Shown one piece after another: positions 5,754-5,763 of a stretch of DNA of 5,763 nucleotides. The stretch is from Oscillospiraceae bacterium (GTDB lineage: Bacteria > Bacillota > Clostridia > Oscillospirales > Ruminococcaceae): the NCBI GenBank assembly GCA_017848155.1, contig JAGAKC010000403.1:1-5763 (forward strand), written 5' to 3'. A program made the position numbers and the translations under genes. The notes under the pieces are model-generated. The model was not told where the DNA came from. It was given only the letters and a program-made list of their open reading frames with translations, and did not search any database. Each line of letters begins with the position of its first letter. Position 1 is the stretch's first letter.

Positions 5754-5763
5754 TAACATATTA

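Overview
The window looks like a chromosomal segment of a Clostridia-type Firmicute. A rumen or gut Ruminococcus or relative is a reasonable guess, but it rests only on protein style, strong GGAGG ribosome sites and moderate GC. It holds the right-hand end of an integrated prophage followed by three host genes.

Region 1 (1 to about 1508) is the lysis end of a prophage. It has the tail of a small phage protein, a TcdE-type holin and a GH25 lysozyme endolysin. All three are on the plus strand and overlap each other, so they are probably translationally coupled. A strong hairpin terminator follows. In many Firmicute temperate phages the lysis module lies next to the attachment site.

Region 2 (about 1434-2366, minus strand) encodes a SleL/YaaH-like cell-wall hydrolase with two LysM domains and a GH18 domain. 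Recognisable GH18 sequence stops abruptly inside the barrel, right after a WGYTY segment. The last 25 or so codons run through the phage terminator. The simplest reading is that the prophage integrated inside this gene, leaving its 5' two thirds here and its 3' part beyond the other prophage end, outside the window.

Region 3 (2367-3590) has a divergent intergenic region of about 134 bp with a good minus-strand promoter. It is followed by a plus-strand exported polysaccharide deacetylase of the PdaB-like NodB type, with an unusual acidic and then Ser/Pro-rich C-terminal extension, and by a hairpin terminator.

Region 4 (3591-5763) has a 5' regulatory region with a near-consensus promoter (TTGACA, 17 bp, TATGAT). 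Repeated ATCAGCG boxes flank its -35 element, an imperfect dyad lies just upstream, and five tandem octamers cover the predicted transcription start. It drives a full-length methyl-accepting chemotaxis protein with a Cache sensor, HAMP and signalling domains, which ends ten bases before the window edge.

The SleL-like hydrolase and the PdaB-like deacetylase are families linked to spore cortex or cell-wall remodelling. The most notable feature is the apparent prophage interruption of the former, which recalls the intervening elements found in sporulation genes of Bacillus (skin in sigK, SPbeta in spsM).
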